Source of the DNA: Bradyrhizobium sp. ISRA430
Lineage (GTDB): Bacteria > Pseudomonadota > Alphaproteobacteria > Rhizobiales > Xanthobacteraceae
Direction: 5' to 3'
Assembly: GCF_029909975.1 (NCBI RefSeq)
Contig: NZ_CP094516.1
Span: 8,224,501-8,288,500, forward strand
DNA: 64,000 bases
Shown here: positions 63,076 to 64,000 of the stretch, piece after piece
Layout: every line of letters begins with the position of its first letter
Position numbering within the stretch: the stretch's first letter is position 1
Translations under genes and position numbers: made by a program
Notes under the pieces: model-generated
Told to the model about the DNA's origin: nothing
What the model saw: the letters and a program-made list of their open reading frames with translations, nothing else
Database searches by the model: none

Positions 63076-63092
63076 CCTAAGTCACGCCCAAC
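63076..63092 (-). promoter_or_regulatory. Response-regulator box 4: GTTGGG-N5-CTTAGG
   Basis: On the minus strand GTTGGG-CGTGA-CTTAGG keeps one perfect half and one 4-of-6 half. It is in opposite orientation to box 3, 32 bp away, fitting a divergent control region. It is the weakest of the four sites. Confidence 0.45.
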
Positions 63093-63130
63093 TCGGTCCG
63101 GTCATCGTATTGCGGAGGCAGGAGAACGTT

Positions 63131-63312
63131 ATGTTAAAATTACCACCTGCCAGCCGCTCGACCTTGCTTCTTACGACTGCCGACGTATCGGCGAAAACCG
63201 CAAGCACCAAGGCAAACGACGCTGGCCGATCGCGTCGATGAAGACTTCACTGGATGCGACGGTCGGGATCGCCGAAAAGCACGCGAATGGGAAGACCGGG
63301 GTGGTTGGCTGA
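63131..63312 (+). pseudogene. Secreted PepSY-type protein remnant, frameshifted
   Basis: The frame from ATG reads MLKLPPASRSTLLLTTADVS. In another frame IASMKTSLDATVGIAEKHAN and GKTGVVG follow before a stop. S-L-x-x-A-V-x-I-A-E-K-x-x-x-G-K is the usual start of a PepSY repeat in small periplasmic proteins. At least one frameshift breaks it. Downstream is a cytochrome b561 fragment, a common partner. The identification rests on a short motif. Confidence 0.45.
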
Positions 63313-63389
63313 TCGCTGCGGCCGCGAGCGAGCGCATCTCGTCCGATGCTGAACCGTGAGTCGCAGGCCGTCCATCGAGGTCACCGTTG

Positions 63390-63482
63390 CCGGTGATGAT
63401 AGGTGTTCACGTCGGGGCGGCGTGCGCGCACGCCCTGATCCGTAGAGTTGGGGTGATGCAACACATGCTGCCGTCACGCTGA
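63390..63482 (+). pseudogene. Cytochrome b561 C-terminal fragment (duplicate)
   Basis: PVMIGVHVGAACAHALIRRV and GVMQHMLPSR before TGA match the last 28 residues of the intact gene at 55586 (VMIGLHVGAAFAHAVIRRDG, VMQRMLP) with few changes. The rest of the gene is missing. A second PepSY/b561 unit therefore once stood here under the divergent control region. Confidence 0.8.
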
Positions 63483-63498
63483 CCTTTGTCCGACAAAC

Positions 63499-63515
63499 AC
63501 ACCGGCTAACCAGAA
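63499..63515 (+). repeat. 17-bp motif shared with position 20181
   Basis: ACACCGGCTAACCAGAA recurs exactly 43 kb from its other copy beside IS110. Here it directly follows the cytochrome b561 fragment, so it may mark where an element once broke that gene. Confidence 0.6.
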
Positions 63516-63693
63516 GCAACGTAGAAATGGATCGTCAATAGCGGCGCCCCCGCTGCGGCTGGAGGCAAGGCGGCGATATAGCCTGGGTCGTGCGAAACTA
63601 GTCAACCGGCCAACGATCCCGGCAAATTGATCGCGCTCGTGCTCACGCATTGATGGCCACGCACCGCCGGGTTCCGAAGTTAAGGCGAGCGGC

Positions 63694-64000
63694 TCATTCG
63701 CCTGAGTTCGGCGAAGGGTACCGTTCGGCCAAAAGCTTCAGGAAGCGACCCAATGCCGGGTTTTCATTGTCAGCACGCCAGTACGCAGAAAAATCTATCC
63801 GGCTTGGACCAGCCCCATCCCGCAATTCGCGATAGACGACGCTAGTGAGGGTTGCTCCGATTTCAGATTCCATGACAAGGCTGATCCCAAACCCCATGCT
63901 GACCAGGTTCTTGATGGTGCTTCGGCTTACGTTGTGGCGTTCGATCCGGGGGCGCTCCTCGGAAGAAACAAGTTTCGACATCAGCAGGGCCTCAAGCTCG
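63694..64000 (-). CDS. LysR-family regulator, partial (C-terminal effector domain)
   Basis: The minus-strand frame is open from the right edge and reads ELEALLMSKLVSSEERPRIE, then SRSTIKNLVSMGFGISLVME and ELRDGAGPSRIDFSAYWRAD, ending NPALGRFLKLLAERYPSP. This is the end of the substrate-binding domain of a LysR regulator: V-S-x-G-x-G-I-x-L-V and the C-terminal R-F-L-x-L-L-x-E-R-Y are typical. The HTH and start lie outside the window, so the internal ATG at 63981 is not the start. The target is unknown. Confidence 0.8.
   Translation of the reverse strand, partial: ELEALLMSKLVSSEERPRIERHNVSRSTIKNLVSMGFGISLVMESEIGATLTSVVYRELRDGAGPSRIDFSAYWRADNENPALGRFLKLLAERYPSPNSGE

Overview
The window looks like one end of a decaying integrative and conjugative element (ICE) in a Bradyrhizobium-type alphaproteobacterium (order Hyphomicrobiales). 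The evidence is the GC-rich coding sequence, a CIRCE-controlled groESL pair, a VirD4/TraG-Trb mating apparatus of the rhizobial ICE type, and a regulatory module matching in architecture the qseC/qseM/fseA/rdfS system of ICEMlSymR7A of Mesorhizobium. No rRNA, CRISPR array or core housekeeping operon is present, so the genus is an inference.

Layout. Positions 1-1350 hold a leftward integrase operon whose integrase runs off the left edge. Positions 1870-3360 are debris: a 5'-truncated group II intron abutting an IS66 fragment. An intact groES-groEL pair follows (3.5-5.7 kb). An insertion-sequence zone (6-15.4 kb) contains an IS4 element, a frameshifted ligD remnant, an IS256 element itself split by an IS1182-type element, and a second IS1182-type element. 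Five tRNA-like genes lie in this zone (anticodons GTT, CTC, ACG, TGG, CTG), all with damaged acceptor stems. The first is a long-variable-arm tRNA with an Asn anticodon, and the IS256 element sits in its acceptor end.

The ICE control and transfer region spans 15.5-28.4 kb: divergent qseC/qseM-like genes, an fseA-like gene split across two frames at a CCA-TGA-C site (candidate programmed +1 frameshift), an rdfS-like excisionase, a RepA-like initiator with three iterons, DUF2840, TraF peptidase, lytic transglycosylase, relaxase, TraG and CopG. Two IS110 elements interrupt it. The trb operon (36.2-45.8 kb; trbB C D E J K L F G I and a DUF2274 gene) is separated from copG by about 7.7 kb of cargo: an amidase/TetR pair, an AraC-regulated set (nitroreductase, AhpD-like protein, quinone oxidoreductase) and an MFS transporter lying between 20-bp direct repeats.

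Right of trb (46-64 kb) is an accessory block. A LysR regulator faces an operon of an unknown protein and an RND efflux pump. Next come a two-component system, a cytochrome b561, three paralogous four-repeat membrane proteins (COG4705 type), a COG4280-type membrane protein with paired E-x-x-E motifs, and many broken genes (LysR, RND, PepSY, cytochrome b561). Four copies of a CTTAGG-N5-CTTAGG-like direct repeat lie next to the two-component, cytochrome b561 and COG4705 genes and suggest one regulon. The best candidates for new biology are this regulon, the tRNA-like cluster, and the frameshift-controlled excision switch.
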